DNA from: Nemania diffusa
Lineage: Eukaryota > Ascomycota > Sordariomycetes > Xylariales > Xylariaceae
Reading direction: 5' to 3'
NCBI GenBank assembly: GCA_038501195.1
Contig: JBBPUQ010000011.1
Span: 620,001-684,000 of the forward strand
DNA: 64,000 nucleotides
Shown piece by piece: positions 11,585 to 23,600 of the stretch. Under the pieces are notes generated by a model. That model worked only from the letters and a program-made list of their open reading frames with translations, was not told where the DNA came from and did no database searches. Within the stretch, counting starts at the first letter, position 1; each line of letters opens with the position of its first letter. Made by a program: the position numbers and the translations under genes.

Positions 11585-12751
11585 CTATCGTCCCTTTCTC
11601 TTAGATCCCTTCCCCATAATCTGCGACGCAAGCATGCTAGTGATGGCATTCTCCGCCATGCCCTTCATACCACCCTTCGCGGCACGCGGATCCTGGTCCA
11701 TGAACGCATCCATGGCCGCGGCGCCGAGTGCGGCGGTGGCTATCTTAGCCGCTTTGCCGCCCGTCCAACTGCCCGGCTCCTTTCGCAGCCGGAACGCTGT
11801 CAGACCACCCGCTTCGAGCGCCGCGCGCGCAGCCATCTGCCAGCGGTCGGCGGCGGGGTTGGTGGGCGGCGCGGTGCCGCTGCGCGGGCGGGTGCGGCGG
11901 GAGTAGCGAGATGGAGACCGGCTTGGCGAGGGTGAGGGCCGGTGGTGATGGTGTCTCCGGCCGCGACTGCGGTCTCGGTCTACGTCTCGGTCTCGGGGTC
12001 GATCTCGATCTCGGCTCGAGCCATGTCGGGAAGCGAGGTAGGAATCTGGGTCTCGGCTTAGTGGTGGCGGGGATGCGCTATATCCCCGCCGCCGACCATG
12101 CTCATGATCCCGCTCACGGTCGCGGTCTCGATTATCATAGCGTGTGGTGTGGCGTCTCCGAGGTGGGGATGGCGATCTTGACGGACTGGACGCATACCGT
12201 CGGTGATGCCGACTGGAGCGATCGTGGCGGTCACTGCGGTCTACGGAGTGGCTTCGTGGGCTGTCCTTTGCAACATTCTTCCCGGCTTGTGCGGCAGCGT
12301 AGGTAGCGGCAGCTTCGCCTAACCAGGTCATGCTTTTCTTGCCCAAGCGTTGCAATTTTGGATTATGTTCGGCGAAGTCTTGGTAGAAGTGCTTCCCCTT
12401 CGGTTGGCTTTTCCTATCTTGGCTTTTACTATCGCGGGGTCTCTCTCGAGTTCTGTCTTTTGGGCGGGGCGATGTGGAGTGGCGAGATGTATGAGGTGGC
12501 GGGGTATACGCTCCATCGTGGCGAGAGTGTCGCGGAGGACTGATTGTGCGAGCATGTCGCCTTGCCCGCTCACGACCGGAAGGGACTGCGTGACGAGAGG
12601 GAGATTCAAAGCCGGGAGACAGAGGTTCGTCTGTACCGATGTACTCATAAGCCGGAGGGTTGTGAGCCGTAGGTGGTGAATGGATATAGGGATCGTCGAA
12701 TGTGTATGGATCGTCATAGCGACCGCGGTGTTTGCCAGAGCGGTGAGCCAT
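11585..12751 (-). CDS. RS/RD-rich basic protein with conserved C-terminal Ala/Gly helix region
   Basis: Single uninterrupted frame of 388 residues starting MAHRSGKHRGRYDD. The N-terminal half is low-complexity: Pro/Tyr-rich, then long Arg-Ser, Arg-Asp and His runs (about residues 60-300), with an inserted ordered patch around 125-165 (HFYQDFAEHNP, GLGEAAATYAAAQAGK-like). The C-terminus (about 305-385) is ordered in appearance: WQMAARAALEAGGLTAFRLR, then KAAKIATAALGAAAMDAFM and a basic tail GKGSKRKGR. The Ala/Gly segments look like a glycine-zipper-type helical hairpin seen in uncharacterised fungal proteins. The RS/RD composition suggests nuclear or RNA-associated location, but this is inference. 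Function unknown. The antisense frames here are shadows of this biased composition. Confidence 0.75.
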   Translation of the reverse strand: MAHRSGKHRGRYDDPYTFDDPYIHSPPTAHNPPAYEYIGTDEPLSPGFESPSRHAVPSGRERARRHARTISPPRHSRHDGAYTPPPHTSRHSTSPRPKDRTRERPRDSKSQDRKSQPKGKHFYQDFAEHNPKLQRLGKKSMTWLGEAAATYAAAQAGKNVAKDSPRSHSVDRSDRHDRSSRHHRRYASSPSRSPSPPRRRHTTRYDNRDRDRERDHEHGRRRGYSASPPPLSRDPDSYLASRHGSSRDRDRPRDRDVDRDRSRGRRHHHHRPSPSPSRSPSRYSRRTRPRSGTAPPTNPAADRWQMAARAALEAGGLTAFRLRKEPGSWTGGKAAKIATAALGAAAMDAFMDQDPRAAKGGMKGMAENAITSMLASQIMGKGSKRKGR

Positions 12752-15413
12752 GATGTAGTAGAGTATTTAGGGGTATTCGGGGTGTCTGTAAGTAATCGGC
12801 TAACTCTTGGATAGAAAGTTATGGTGAGCCGTGGTGGTGGGCGTCATATATGTCCTGTGGTTGAAAGGTATGTAAGGTAAACGGATATGGAATCTAGCGA
12901 GCAATGTTCAGTAATATTTAAAAGACAGGTACGCAAACACTCCCAGGGTACCTCAGGGCACTTCAGGGCACTCCGTCGCTCCACTGTAACACTAACAGCA
13001 AATAGGGTCCCGTCAGATGCACGAAAGCTGCACTTCGACGTAGCTTGTGCAGAAGTGCGCGAGCCGTGCGTGAGCCGATCGGGAGGGGGGCCTCCCGTCC
13101 ATAGGTATCTAACCCCCCGCGCGTACTTACATATGCGTACCGCGTACGCAGTAGGTAGAAGGATCCAGCAACTCTAGCCAGCAACCATCAGCCAGCAGCC
13201 AGTCCCGCTAATAATGAGGTAGGGAGACCACTGCGAGACCCTGAACTACATAGGCGGTGCAGTGCGACAAGCGACTTTCGGGTATCGTGCAGCAGAGGTG
13301 TCGCGGGACTCGGCATAATGTGTATTGCAAAAATAGATAGGTAGTGGTGTGGTGTCAAATAAAGCCACGAGTTGGTTGTGAAATACTATAGATTTCTTTT
13401 TTGGCTTCATATTGGCTTCATATTGGAGAGAACACAGCTCTTCCTCCACCTATGTTTCACCTTCATGGGAGCTTACAAAAGAGGACATAGCGTATTTTGA
13501 CTTACTTAGCTCACCTCCGCCATCATCGGAGTAATCGGTTTGAATCAGAGGGACAAGCCAAGTGACCCGCTTCTCCCCCGCGCATGATCTCATCGAGCAT
13601 GCCGGTGCTGCCTGCGGTTCGCAGCATGCCAGCTCACCACTTGATGCACCAGAACCGGCTATTTAACATTGACCAGTGACTGAGCAGTGCTGAGTGCCGG
13701 CCAGTAAGGGTGTGCGTTGAATGTTGAAGATGCAAACATTCGTCGCAGTAAGGGATGGAAATCCCCAGAAGCTGTACGCATACGGCGTCATACTTGCGGT
13801 AAATAAAAATCGATAGTTCGTGGCGTACTGATGCCCAAGCTTGGCTCATTGGTAGGCGGCACAACTAGATAGGGAGTCATAGACCTACCAAATAGGTAGC
13901 AAAGAAGCTATATGCGTAGGCATCACATCACGGGAGCATCACGGGAAAATCCCGTGTCGCCGTAGGATGTGACAACTTGGTCTACGCAGTAATAAGCCGT
14001 GAGCATCACATAGCCACAGCGCGAGACCAGGCAACGTGTATTGTGTTGTGCGCGTAATGCCGGGACCTACGCATAATTCTTACATGTGACGATGTGTGGC
14101 GCTTGACCCAGGATTCCGAGGTTTGTGTCGTAGTCACTCCTTGGCAGAGATCGTAGGCCTCACTTGGTTTGTTTGTGTGATGAATCAGCCCATCTTATTG
14201 AGAGGGAAAGGCAGGTTCTACGGAGGCCGGCGGAAAGAGGGACGATGCCTCTAGGCTGCATAGTAGGCATAGGAAGATATCGCATTAGTGCGTAGACGAT
14301 ATTGACGGATATAGTAATATCCTGACGTAAGCAGCTACCTATCTGATAATGACTCTGGATAGCAAGTACGAGGAGGATGCTGATCCCTCTCCATTCCTTC
14401 TACACACAACACCATTATCCCACCTTAGGTTGTGATGCCTTCACCTATCTAAATCATATGCATCCTAGGTAGGTAGATGGGTACGCATACCTAGTCTGGG
14501 CGAATACCTAATTACAGTAGCATCATTGTTTCCCCAAATCGCAACAGCTCAAAAGTCAATTACGTAATTCGTTGTCTCCAAGAGAGCGCATCAGTACTAC
14601 AGAATACAGTAGGACACTAGACTAATAGGTAATACTAACACGACATGAACGGGTGGCCATCTATATAGACGAGACATGGTACGATTATAAACATGAACTC
14701 ATGACTTCGTCTAATACCTACACAAGCAAGACTGGCTAAGGATATTAGTCTAGACACTTGGCGTTCTCTTCTGCCAAGATTTGTATCTGCCCAGGTTTCT
14801 CTCGAGCTGACTGCGCACATAGGGACTAATTTGGCCGTACCCCATGGGGAATACGAGATGTTGACCGCTCTGAGCTTGACCGCGTCTATGCGTGGGGAGT
14901 GTAACGTTTTGTTACATCCCGTTGGGCTAGAGCTCTAAACAGACAGAGAGACAGAGGAAGAGTCTCAATCGATAACTCAACATGAGACTATGCAGTTTAG
15001 GCTAATGGAAGCTGTTGTACCGTGTCTCTGTGCCTGCTTCACAGCGATGAATTCTTTTGTGGGCAGATGGACTCTCTATTTCTAGTGTCAGTGGTCGACA
15101 GCGCTGCTCAGCTGTCAGCACTGCGTCCCTCGGAAACAGAAACGGAACATTACTCACGAGCGGCTGTTTACCCATGGTCGAGATGTCGAGATTGCAGCAC
15201 GCCAAGGATGATACTCGTGTTCGCTTATTAAGTGCAGAGGTGCCGTCGCGGTGAAGTCGAGTCAATCCAAACTCGGTTCGGCTAAGCGAGGACGAGGCAG
15301 CATCGTGGGAGTATAAATTTGGACATCCCTTCATTTCATCGTTTCGAGCGTTCAACAGAGGTAGATGTAACCAGGGAACATAACGAGCAACTCACAACGA
15401 TAACCTGCCAATC
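12752..15413. other. Long intergenic region, no gene recognised
   Basis: About 2.7 kb without an open frame above chance and without recognisable exon fragments. It holds many short TACCTAGGTAG-like motifs (for example near 14465 and 14520) and a local inverted repeat CATCACGGGA/AAAATCCCGTG near 13930-13955. The last few hundred bases before 15414 are the presumed promoter of the secreted Cys-rich gene. Confidence 0.4.
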
Positions 15414-16155
15414 ATGCAACCCCGGAATCTTTGCCTTCTTGCCCTAGCCGGCCTTGGGGCGGCGACTACGACCGACTTTCCTACGTCTTTCCCTACCCCT
15501 ACCGGAACGACGCTCTGCGTTGACTATTCCCAGCCTTGCGGTTCGCCCCCTACGGCTACTGTGTGGTATGGAGGGTACGTGAACCTTTGAGAGCATTGCA
15601 TTGAAAAATATACCCGCTTTCCATACCCTTGAACCTTAAGCCACAAACTAATGACTTACAGCTGTCACGATATAACCGTGACACCTACATATACACCGCC
15701 ACCATGTCCTACTGGTGTTAGCACACTGAGCGATTGCACCTTGACAGGTTCCATCTTTGATGACCGATTCAGGACATGTGGATCACCCACTCCAACAACA
15801 ATCTTAACATATGGAGCGTAAGGATCCCGTTAGTTCCGTCATAGGGAAGTAGGGGGCTAACTGAGTTACAGATGCCACGACGCTTGCGTGACCCTCACGT
15901 ACCCTGAGCCACCTTGCCCGACAGCAACGTCAGTCAGCGGCAGCAGTAGCTGTACTGATACATACACCGTCTGTGAAGACCACCTGAAGACGTGCGGATC
16001 GCCGACTCCTACCGCCATCTTGACGTACGGAGGGTAAGCGAATATTCTGAAATATGTAATCTCTACATGATAATTAGCTGACGATGTATAGATGCCACGG
16101 AGCCTGTGAACAGATCACCTATTCTCCGCCGCCTTGCCCTACGCCTACCGCCTAG
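15414..16155 (+). CDS. Small secreted cysteine-rich protein built of exon-sized repeats
   Basis: Model: join(15414..15574, 15662..15817, 15872..16033, 16092..16155), 180 residues, ending in TAG. The start MQPRNLCLLALAGLGAATT reads as a signal peptide. The mature chain repeats a module of the form CGSPTPT-x-ILTYGG followed by CH-x-AC and then PPPCPT. The three introns (GTACGT..ACAG, GTAAGG..ACAG, GTAAGC..ATAG) all fall in phase 2 at the same site, in the Gly or Ala codon just before CH, and the two middle exons are 156 and 162 nt. This points to internal tandem exon duplication. Cysteines recur at fixed positions and probably form disulfides. I do not recognise the family; a wall-associated or effector-like role is inference. 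No single exon is long enough to stand out as an ORF. Confidence 0.82.
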
Positions 16156-16559
16156 GGCTGTGACTTGCGGCCTAAACAAACTTTCGATTCGACTATAACG
16201 TGGTTTTAAGATAGGAGCACTAGAGACAAAATTTTGCTCCTTGACGAGATTTACTTGAGCACATGCGCTTACGAGGAACGAGCACGAAAAAATGTGAAAT
16301 AAGACAAAAGCAATCCAAGAACATAGATGTGCGAAAAGAACATATTAACCCACTGCTATGCCAACCAACAGTAAAACTCCATAATCTTTACACGCTTTCA
16401 TTGAAGTACCAGCAGTCTATAAAAGCCGAATCGGGAATGCCAGCCCCATCCATTACCCCATGCATGCAAGCCCCGTACAATCCTGTAAATGTCCAAAATC
16501 CCTTCCCATCTATCTATACATCCAAACCCGAAGCTACAGGTCTTCAGCTTACCCCTTCC

Positions 16560-17561
16560 TTAAACGAACAGGGCAGCAGCAAGACCCGCCATCAGCCCCA
16601 CGGCGCCCACGCCCGTCGCCGCAGCGCCGGCCGTCGCGAACGTCGTTGTGGCCGTCGTGGTCAGCGAGCCGGTGGGGAGCACGCTCGTAGTCGCGTTCCC
16701 GCCAGTGGGATACGGCACGCTCGACGCCGGCGGCGTGACGGCCGCAGTGCTGGTGCTGAGGACGGCGCTCGAGGAGGAGCTCTCGCACGCGCAGGCCGCC
16801 GTCACGGTGACCGTCACCTGCACCACCGTCTGCCCCGCGCCGCCGCTCGACTCAGCCGGCGGGACGGAAGTCGGGGCGCTGGCCGCCGAGGTCACGTCCG
16901 ACTGCGCCGGGACCGAGCCCGTCGGGTACGACTCGGCTGTCGAGGTGCAGCTCTCGTCGTCCTCTTCTCCTACCGTGCCTGAGGCCGAGGCGGCGGCGGA
17001 AGAGGTGGCGGAGTTGGTGCAGCCCGCGAAGCCCGCGGCCCCGCTCTTCAGCGCGTCCGTGAGGCCGCCGGCGAGCTGCGTCGCGGCGTCCTGGTCGGCG
17101 GCGGGCAGCTGTGCGACGACGCCCGTGACGACGCTGGCGATCTCGGTTGCGAGGGAGCTCAGGGAGGACTGGATGGTGTCGCAGAGCCCCGCGGCCTCGA
17201 AGGCGCTCTTCTTGGCGCTTAGGTCGGTTAGTAGGGTTTGGCCTGCTGTTGCGAGCGAGGCTACGGCCGTTTGTAGGCCTGCGACGTCGGAGGCGTCGAG
17301 GGAGCCGCCTGAGGCGGTGATGCTTGCCGCGCCGTCTTTGATGGTGGTTAGTAGGGCGCTGGCGTCTGACTGCAGCTGCGTCGGGTCGTTGGTGAAGGAC
17401 TTCACGGCGCCGTCGAGGGTGGTGATGGCGGAGGAGATGGATGCTGCTACCGACGTCACGGTGTCGAGGTCGCGCTTGGCGGGCGTGGGGAGCTTGTAGA
17501 GCTGTAGCTCGGCCGTCGCCGTGAAGGCTAGGGCTATGGGTAGGAATGCCGTGGCCTTCAT
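16560..17561 (-). CDS. HsbA-like (hydrophobic surface binding / galactomannoprotein) GPI-anchored wall protein
   Basis: Single-exon frame of 333 residues. A signal peptide (MKATAFLPIALAFTATA) leads to a helical domain at about 25-190 with the spacing typical of HsbA/cell-wall galactomannoprotein domains (DLDTVTSVAASISSAITTLD, then TIKDGAASI and GLCDTIQSSLSSLA). A Ser/Thr/Pro/Val-rich, likely O-glycosylated stalk follows (about 195-300), with a short Cys pair ACACESS. A hydrophobic end (GAVGLMAGLAAALFV) is a GPI-attachment signal. HsbA proteins bind hydrophobic surfaces and can recruit hydrolases; this one is presumably wall- or membrane-anchored. It is tail-to-tail with the secreted Cys-rich gene, about 400 bp apart. 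The long plus-strand frame at 16648-17499 is a compositional shadow. Confidence 0.88.
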   Translation of the reverse strand: MKATAFLPIALAFTATAELQLYKLPTPAKRDLDTVTSVAASISSAITTLDGAVKSFTNDPTQLQSDASALLTTIKDGAASITASGGSLDASDVAGLQTAVASLATAGQTLLTDLSAKKSAFEAAGLCDTIQSSLSSLATEIASVVTGVVAQLPAADQDAATQLAGGLTDALKSGAAGFAGCTNSATSSAAASASGTVGEEDDESCTSTAESYPTGSVPAQSDVTSAASAPTSVPPAESSGGAGQTVVQVTVTVTAACACESSSSSAVLSTSTAAVTPPASSVPYPTGGNATTSVLPTGSLTTTATTTFATAGAAATGVGAVGLMAGLAAALFV

Positions 17562-19031
17562 TTTGGTGGTGGGTTGATTATCGTCCTGTGTTTTGTCTAT
17601 TTCCCTGTGTGTATCTATGCTATGCGCGTACGCTATGCGAGTGATTATATGCCGGGATCAAACGAAAGTTAGGCCTAGTGGTCTATAAAACGAGAGGACA
17701 AGAGTCTGGGCCGCCTGTGCGGCTTGGGGAATATATATCATTGTGGGAGAGGCTAAGGGGGAGGGGGAGGTCTGCCTCGCCCCGTGGCCATCCATCGCCA
17801 CTCAGCCCCGATGGCCTCCACCTCGCAGGGCCCCCGGCGATGAGGTACCTACCTTCAAATGAGATGGTTACGCACGATGGGTGGGATGTTTCTGATTGGT
17901 ACCTGCCGATCAGGGAAACATGATAGCCTGCGGTAATTGGTTGTGGTTGGTTTAATCCGGGGAAGACGAGGGATCTCTTCTACGTAGTTGGCTAGGAGCG
18001 ATCCCCCTCGGCAATTGGTATAAATAACCATCAGACAGATGAAACGATCTTCCCGTTCTAGAAGAATACGCATACCTAGTACTGAAGTTGGGAATATGCG
18101 AGGAGGGAATGTTTTCGTCATGTTACGCCTTAGGTCACAAAGTCTATGGGGGATGCGACAGATACTTGGCTGTTACACGCGCATACGCATACCCGCCGTC
18201 TTTAGCTGAACATGGTCATATGAGTAAAGATGCGACTCTGTCGTGGTAATACCATCTAGGTAATACGCATACTTACATTAACTAGGTAGTCTAGGGAGAG
18301 ACATCGTACGGGGGCCATTAAACAGCAACATATACCCAGCAGCATAAAACAAAAGCAATCAACTCAATGCCCCCATACACCATTGCGTAACCTTGTGGCG
18401 TCTAGCCACGCAGGGGTGCCATTGGCTAACAGCCAGTCGATGGTCAGAAATAGCAACGAGGGATCGGCGGGCGGCGCGGGCGCGGGCACCCGGATTGGGT
18501 CGGAAATAGACCGCGATGAAACTGCGCCCGTTTGAGGTCGATCCCTGGCCCGCGGGGTTCGACAGCCAACGGAATTCGCTCGCTGTGCCACCGTCGAGTT
18601 GCACGGCGCAAATGAACGGGCGGATGCGTTCGTTTCTTTGGTTCGTGCCTGGCTTCGTTGGTGAAATTAGAGCCCTTATGTAATCTGCAGAAGTACAGCA
18701 TCTGGTCCCGGTTTTCCTTGTAGGACCTGCGTTAGCACAGATGCAAGGAGGAGGAGATAGAAATTGGTGTATCCATCCTCGACGGCGCCTGAGTTATGGT
18801 GTGATTTTACATACGGCTTCATCGGAGGACAGGTAATACCAAATTACGTAGTGTATTTCTAGACATGCAATTTCATCTCATGGTCTGATAAAATAAAGTT
18901 AGCTGAACCTCGCACTGACTACCATCCTAACATGCGCCACACTCAGGTACGCGAGTCCCATCCCTCGATCCCTACTCCCACAGGAACAAGCCGAATGGCG
19001 TAACACAAACACCTCACCCGCTCCTCACTAA
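17562..19031. other. Intergenic, no gene recognised
   Basis: Upstream of the HsbA-like gene (promoter at about 17562-17800) and downstream of the GST gene. Short GC-richer frames around 18360-18700 on the minus strand overlap in several frames and show no family features. No RNA gene or repeat seen. Confidence 0.4.
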
Positions 19032-20021
19032 TTACAAAAAACGAGGCCATTCACTCATCACATACCTCGGCTCGCAAACCACCAGACACACAACCTCCAA
19101 TCCTCCAATATTAGGTACCTCACGGCAACCTCTCCCCTTCCGCGTCGCCTTCGCGACCTCAGACTGCGTCGTATCCTCCGCATACCGCTGATAAGCCCGA
19201 ACATACATGCCCTCCTCGCTCCACGTAGCCTTCACACTCTCCCTGCCCCCCACCGCCCCAACCCAAACCCTCCACCTCCCCCACACCTCGTCGTCCCCCT
19301 CCCCCCCTACCTCCGGAATCCCGCTGCCCCCGTCCTTGTAGTGGTCGAGCAGGAACAGCCGCTTCGCCCACGGCGCGAGCGCCACGTCGACGAGGCTGAA
19401 GCGCGCGCCGAGGAACCACGGGCCGGAACCACTTCCGTCCATCTCGGCGATGAGGGCGCGGAGGGCGGCGTGCAGGGTGGAGCGCGCGGAGGAGAGCGTG
19501 TAGGGGGAGCTGGAGGTGTGCTGCAGCACGCGGTAGAATGCCGGCAGGATCTTGCTGCCGATGTGGTCGATCCAGAGCCTGCAGCGCGCGCGGGCGTAGA
19601 CGTCTGCGGGGGCGCTGCCGCGGGGTAATAAGGCCTGGCCGTGCTGTGTCTCATCACTATACGCCTCGTCGAGGTACTCGCAGACGATGGTGCTTTCGTA
19701 GAGCGGCTTCTCCCCTTCCCCTCCCCCTTCTCCTCCCTGCCCATTTGTGCCCTGGGTGGCAGCGGCAGCAGCGGGCACGGCGAGAGTGGGCACCAGACCC
19801 CGCGGGTTGAGCGCGAGGAACTCGGGGGCCTTCTGGTAGGGGTTGATCTCGACGTACTGGTGCGCGATGCGCTTCTCGTGCAGCACGATCCAGGCGCGCT
19901 GCACGAAGGGGCAGAACCAGCCGCCGTAGAGCTTCAGCTCGTGGGGCGCCGCGTGGGCGGCTGCGAATGTCGCGGCGGCGCCGGTGGCGGAGCCGGGGAG
20001 GGAGGTGTCTATTGCTGCCAT
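19032..20021 (-). CDS. Omega-type glutathione S-transferase
   Basis: The start at 20021 (MAAIDTSLPG) gives 329 residues; the open frame runs 74 codons further upstream, but that part is low-complexity and outside the fold. The thioredoxin-like domain begins ELKLYGGWFCPFVQRAW with a Cys-Pro-Phe active site at about residue 37, as in omega and GTO-type GSTs that act as thioltransferases or dehydroascorbate reductases. NPRGLVPTL carries the cis-Pro, and YESTIVCEYLDEAY the glutathione gamma-Glu-binding Glu-Ser. The helical C-domain includes WIDHIGSKILPAFYRVL and RFSLVDVALAPWAKRLFLLD. An inserted Gly/Gln-rich loop lies at about 89-106. The usual end after TTQSEVAKATRKGRG is followed here by ~31 unusual residues, perhaps from a lost stop or an unrecognised intron. 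Confidence 0.85.
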   Translation of the reverse strand: MAAIDTSLPGSATGAAATFAAAHAAPHELKLYGGWFCPFVQRAWIVLHEKRIAHQYVEINPYQKAPEFLALNPRGLVPTLAVPAAAAATQGTNGQGGEGGGEGEKPLYESTIVCEYLDEAYSDETQHGQALLPRGSAPADVYARARCRLWIDHIGSKILPAFYRVLQHTSSSPYTLSSARSTLHAALRALIAEMDGSGSGPWFLGARFSLVDVALAPWAKRLFLLDHYKDGGSGIPEVGGEGDDEVWGRWRVWVGAVGGRESVKATWSEEGMYVRAYQRYAEDTTQSEVAKATRKGRGCREVPNIGGLEVVCLVVCEPRYVMSEWPRFL

Positions 20022-20600
20022 GCTGGGTGGATTGTGGAATTGACTTTTATGTGATGAGTTTAGTAAGCCTTGCAGGTGATGCTTTGGCGCGATAGTGTGT
20101 GAGTGAGTATTATCTGAGAATGCGTGTGGTGTTATGGTGGTGGTGAGAATGAGAGAGTGAGAGAATGACATCACTTGTGTCTCGTTGGAGTTAAGGGGAT
20201 GATGGATCGAGTACTCGGGTAGATAGAATGGTGAGTGTAGCAACCCCCGCCTCTACGCCAATTGCATGCATAGTAAATCGCGTGATAACTTATAAGTGCT
20301 CTTGTTGCATTTTCCCACGCATTTCAACGTATTGTGGCTATTATAAACACGCATCTATGGCCTCAAATTGATAATCCAAATAGGATTTTTTTTTATCTTA
20401 TAATCTTATAATTATAAGTCGAGATTGCTGACCAGTATATGCCATCTATGCATAAGTTTTGCAAGTTCCGCTCCGCTATGCACACTATAAGTGATTATTA
20501 TCTGTAACCATAAAAACCAAGTAAACAAGCCAACAACACTAGATATCACCACAAGAACAAAAAGGGGTATCACTTGTAATCCAAAACTTTCACCATCCCC
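20022..20600. other. Intergenic: GST promoter and AT-rich spacer
   Basis: The first 200 bases hold the GST upstream region with GT/CA-rich and GAGA stretches. From 20270 to 20520 the DNA is AT-rich with (TTATAA)-like repeats. The 3' end of the hydrolase-CorA gene begins at 20601. Nothing else recognised. Confidence 0.4.
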
Positions 20601-23600
20601 CTACCTCCCCTCCTCCCCCACAAGCCGGCTCCAAGTCCCCTTACCCACAATCCGGCTCTGCAAAGCCCTCTTCCTATTAACCTCAGGAATCTCGTACTCA
20701 CTCCCCTTCTCAGCACGAACCGCGCCCCAGAAGTCATAACCGCGCTCCTTAGTCCTGCGAACGCGCCTGCGCTCCATCTCCTTCGCGCGCCGGCGCTTAT
20801 GCGCCGAGTCCTTCGCGACCTGCGGCTCGAGGCGCACGAGCTGCCGCTGGAGGGCGCGCAGGGGGCGCACGGCGACGAGCTCGGCGCAGGCGCGGGAGGT
20901 GCGGTAGGAGATTTTGATGAGGGTTTGGATGCGCCCGCTGTAGGCGGCTACTAGGGTTATTGCTATGAGGAGAGCCGAGGCGGGGACTGGGCGGGGTTAG
21001 CTTTGGCTACGAGACAGACGAGCATAGGGGGATGCATGGGTAGGTGATGGGAAGGGAGAGGAGAAGGACGTACGGGATATGACGCCGATGAGCTCCAGAC
21101 TAGGGAAGTTATTGGGGTCGGGCCCGCCCCATTCCTGCGTGTTCATGCCGAAGAGGCTCGTGAAGAAGCTCAGCGGCAGGAAGATGACGGTGAACGTCGT
21201 GAAGATCATGACGGAGAGGTTCTGCGAGCTCGCGAGCTCCGCCTGCAGCCGCGACCACCGGACCTCGTCCACCTGCGCCTGGCGCTGGATCATCTCCTGC
21301 AGTTTCTCGTACTACACACCCTACGTTAATACTTGTTCCCCAATGCCTAACACTCATCTAGTGGGCAGTAGATGAATGGAAGGAGGGAGGGAAACACTCA
21401 CGTCCTTGCGCGTGGCGTCCACGCGCCCGAGCATATCGTGCGCCAGCTTCTCGTACTCCTCGAGGCGTCTTAGCGCCTCGTCGAGGAACGCGCGCCCGCA
21501 GCCCGTGAGCGCCGCCAGCTCGGGCCTGCCGTAGCTATCGCGCATGAGGCGCACGGCGCCCTGCTGCTCCGTGAAGAGGCCGAGCAGCGTGTGCAGCTCG
21601 TCCTCCATGTCGCGCAGCTCCAGCACCGCCGACGTGTTCTCGCGGTTCTGGCGCTCCGCCTGCTCGAGCTCGCGCCGGTGGCGCTTCTTGATGGCCTCGG
21701 AGCGGTTGTCGTCTGCCGAGTCCGAGTCCGAGTCTACGTCGATCTTGGTGTGGGATTGCGTGCGGAAGGCCTTGAGGGAGGAGGTCATTCGTTCGGTCTG
21801 GGGGGTGTTAGTGTGGCGTGCATTGGATAGGGAGTTGGGGTTGTTTGTTACCAGGATGCTGATGGCTTCTTCGAAGATTCGGAAGATCTCTAGGTCGGGA
21901 TGGGAAGATCGGTCGAGCAAGACTGTCACTGCGTGAAGAGTAATAAACGCGGCGAGATCTAATGCGTTTTCGCATCGTCCCGTGAGATCGCCGTTCAGTT
22001 CATTGTATATACTGTTTCGTAGATCCGCTTGCTGGAATAGGGGTCCTTCTATCGGGTGGGACTCCCGTTTAGGGAAGAAAGTCATTAAAGTAGCTAGACC
22101 AGTCAACACTTCTGTGCATCAATACACGTAGTAGCACTTACTGTTATCAACTGCCCAGAGCCATAGCTGGTCGACCATTAACACGTTCCCGTTGATGATA
22201 TCATCTTCGAGATCAGTTTCAGTGTCGTCGGTAGCATCGGTTTCTTCAGTTTTCGTCAATTTATCTGCAGACAGTTTATCCGAAGATAAAGCTAACCGAC
22301 TAGCTGGCGAAACAGCGCTCGGTCTATCTTCTCCTGTATGGTACATGTCTCGCTTGCGCTTCAATGGATCCACGATTCTCTGTTTAGTAAGTTTATACAA
22401 CATTTGATCATCATCTCGTGCCCAGGTATCCTGGAGCGCTGGATAACCATACTGATCTAATGTCCGTCGGGCATTTAGAGGATGTTCGTATCCGATATAC
22501 TGCCACATCACTCGAGACTCTAGCGACTCGAGTTCGGCAATATCCTTAGGAACTGGTCTTGCCCGACCATGCTTCATCCGACGTTTGATGATATTGCGGC
22601 GTTGAATAATATTGATGTAGGTGTCATAATGAAGGTAGGGAAGGTAGAGATAGAAGTGCGAGGGGGATATGCTTGGACTAATGTTTCTTCCACTTCTGGC
22701 GGGAGAAGGTGTACGAGGAACACCTATGTCACGAGTTAGTCTTCAACACCAAGGAGGACGACTAGTTTATTTCACGAACTTGTTTCTGCTGGCACAAAAG
22801 CGCAACCTGGTTTTACATACGAAACATGCCAATTGGCACGTCTGCCTTGTACATGTTTACTAGCCCAGTAGTCGTTGCTTAGCAGCTTAGAGTAACTTCG
22901 ATTCTGGGTCTCAGAAAGCGTGTCAAAGATTGCCTATGAATGTGTTAATGGAAATGGACTCGCCGCGACGCCTTCGAGGGTTTCCCTACCTTCACCCAGT
23001 AAGGATTATTGAAGGGTAAATGAATCCACATGAATTTTCTATTCGTTGGCTTTGGCCTAGAAAACCCAGCCGTGAAATCCTGCATCGTTGAAGCCCGACC
23101 TACACGCTCATTAGCGCTCCTCCGAGCTGGGTCATGACCTTCATCTGTCTGATCCCCCCGATTTTGACGGCTATCAAGAGTCGTTGGTGAGACATCAGGT
23201 GCAATGGGTTCGGAGAAGGTCCGCGTTATTTCGTCAATGCTAGACCTAGTGCTTTCGTTACTTCTTCGACTAGGAGATTGAAATCCAGGAGTCGCCAAGG
23301 CAGGTACAGTCAGGCCTCTACTTCGCCTGGGGGAAACGTCAACATTAGGTAAGGGCTCTGTTGTCGCTCCTGCGAGAGACGGCCGCCTGGGCGTATGACT
23401 TGTGACCACAATCTCAGGAGACAGTTGGCCGAGTATATCCTGCCCCGCACTCCGTGCTCTATCGCTCGAATGAGATGACCCGAGAATCCGTTGGCCCAAC
23501 TCCTGTACGTTGCTCAAAATGCTCGCAGTTCGAGATCCCCGAGAGGGGCTGGCAGCGTGTCGTCGAGACAATCGCGGGCGTCGCATCCTCGGCGCCATAG

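Noticed and set aside
11911..12306. Plus-strand frames inside the RS-rich gene
   Set aside because: Gly/Leu-rich complement of Arg-Asp and Arg-Ser codon runs; the minus frame is longer and uninterrupted.
16263..17499. Long plus-strand frames opposite the HsbA-like gene
   Set aside because: GC-rich antisense shadows; only the minus frame has signal peptide, domain and GPI end.
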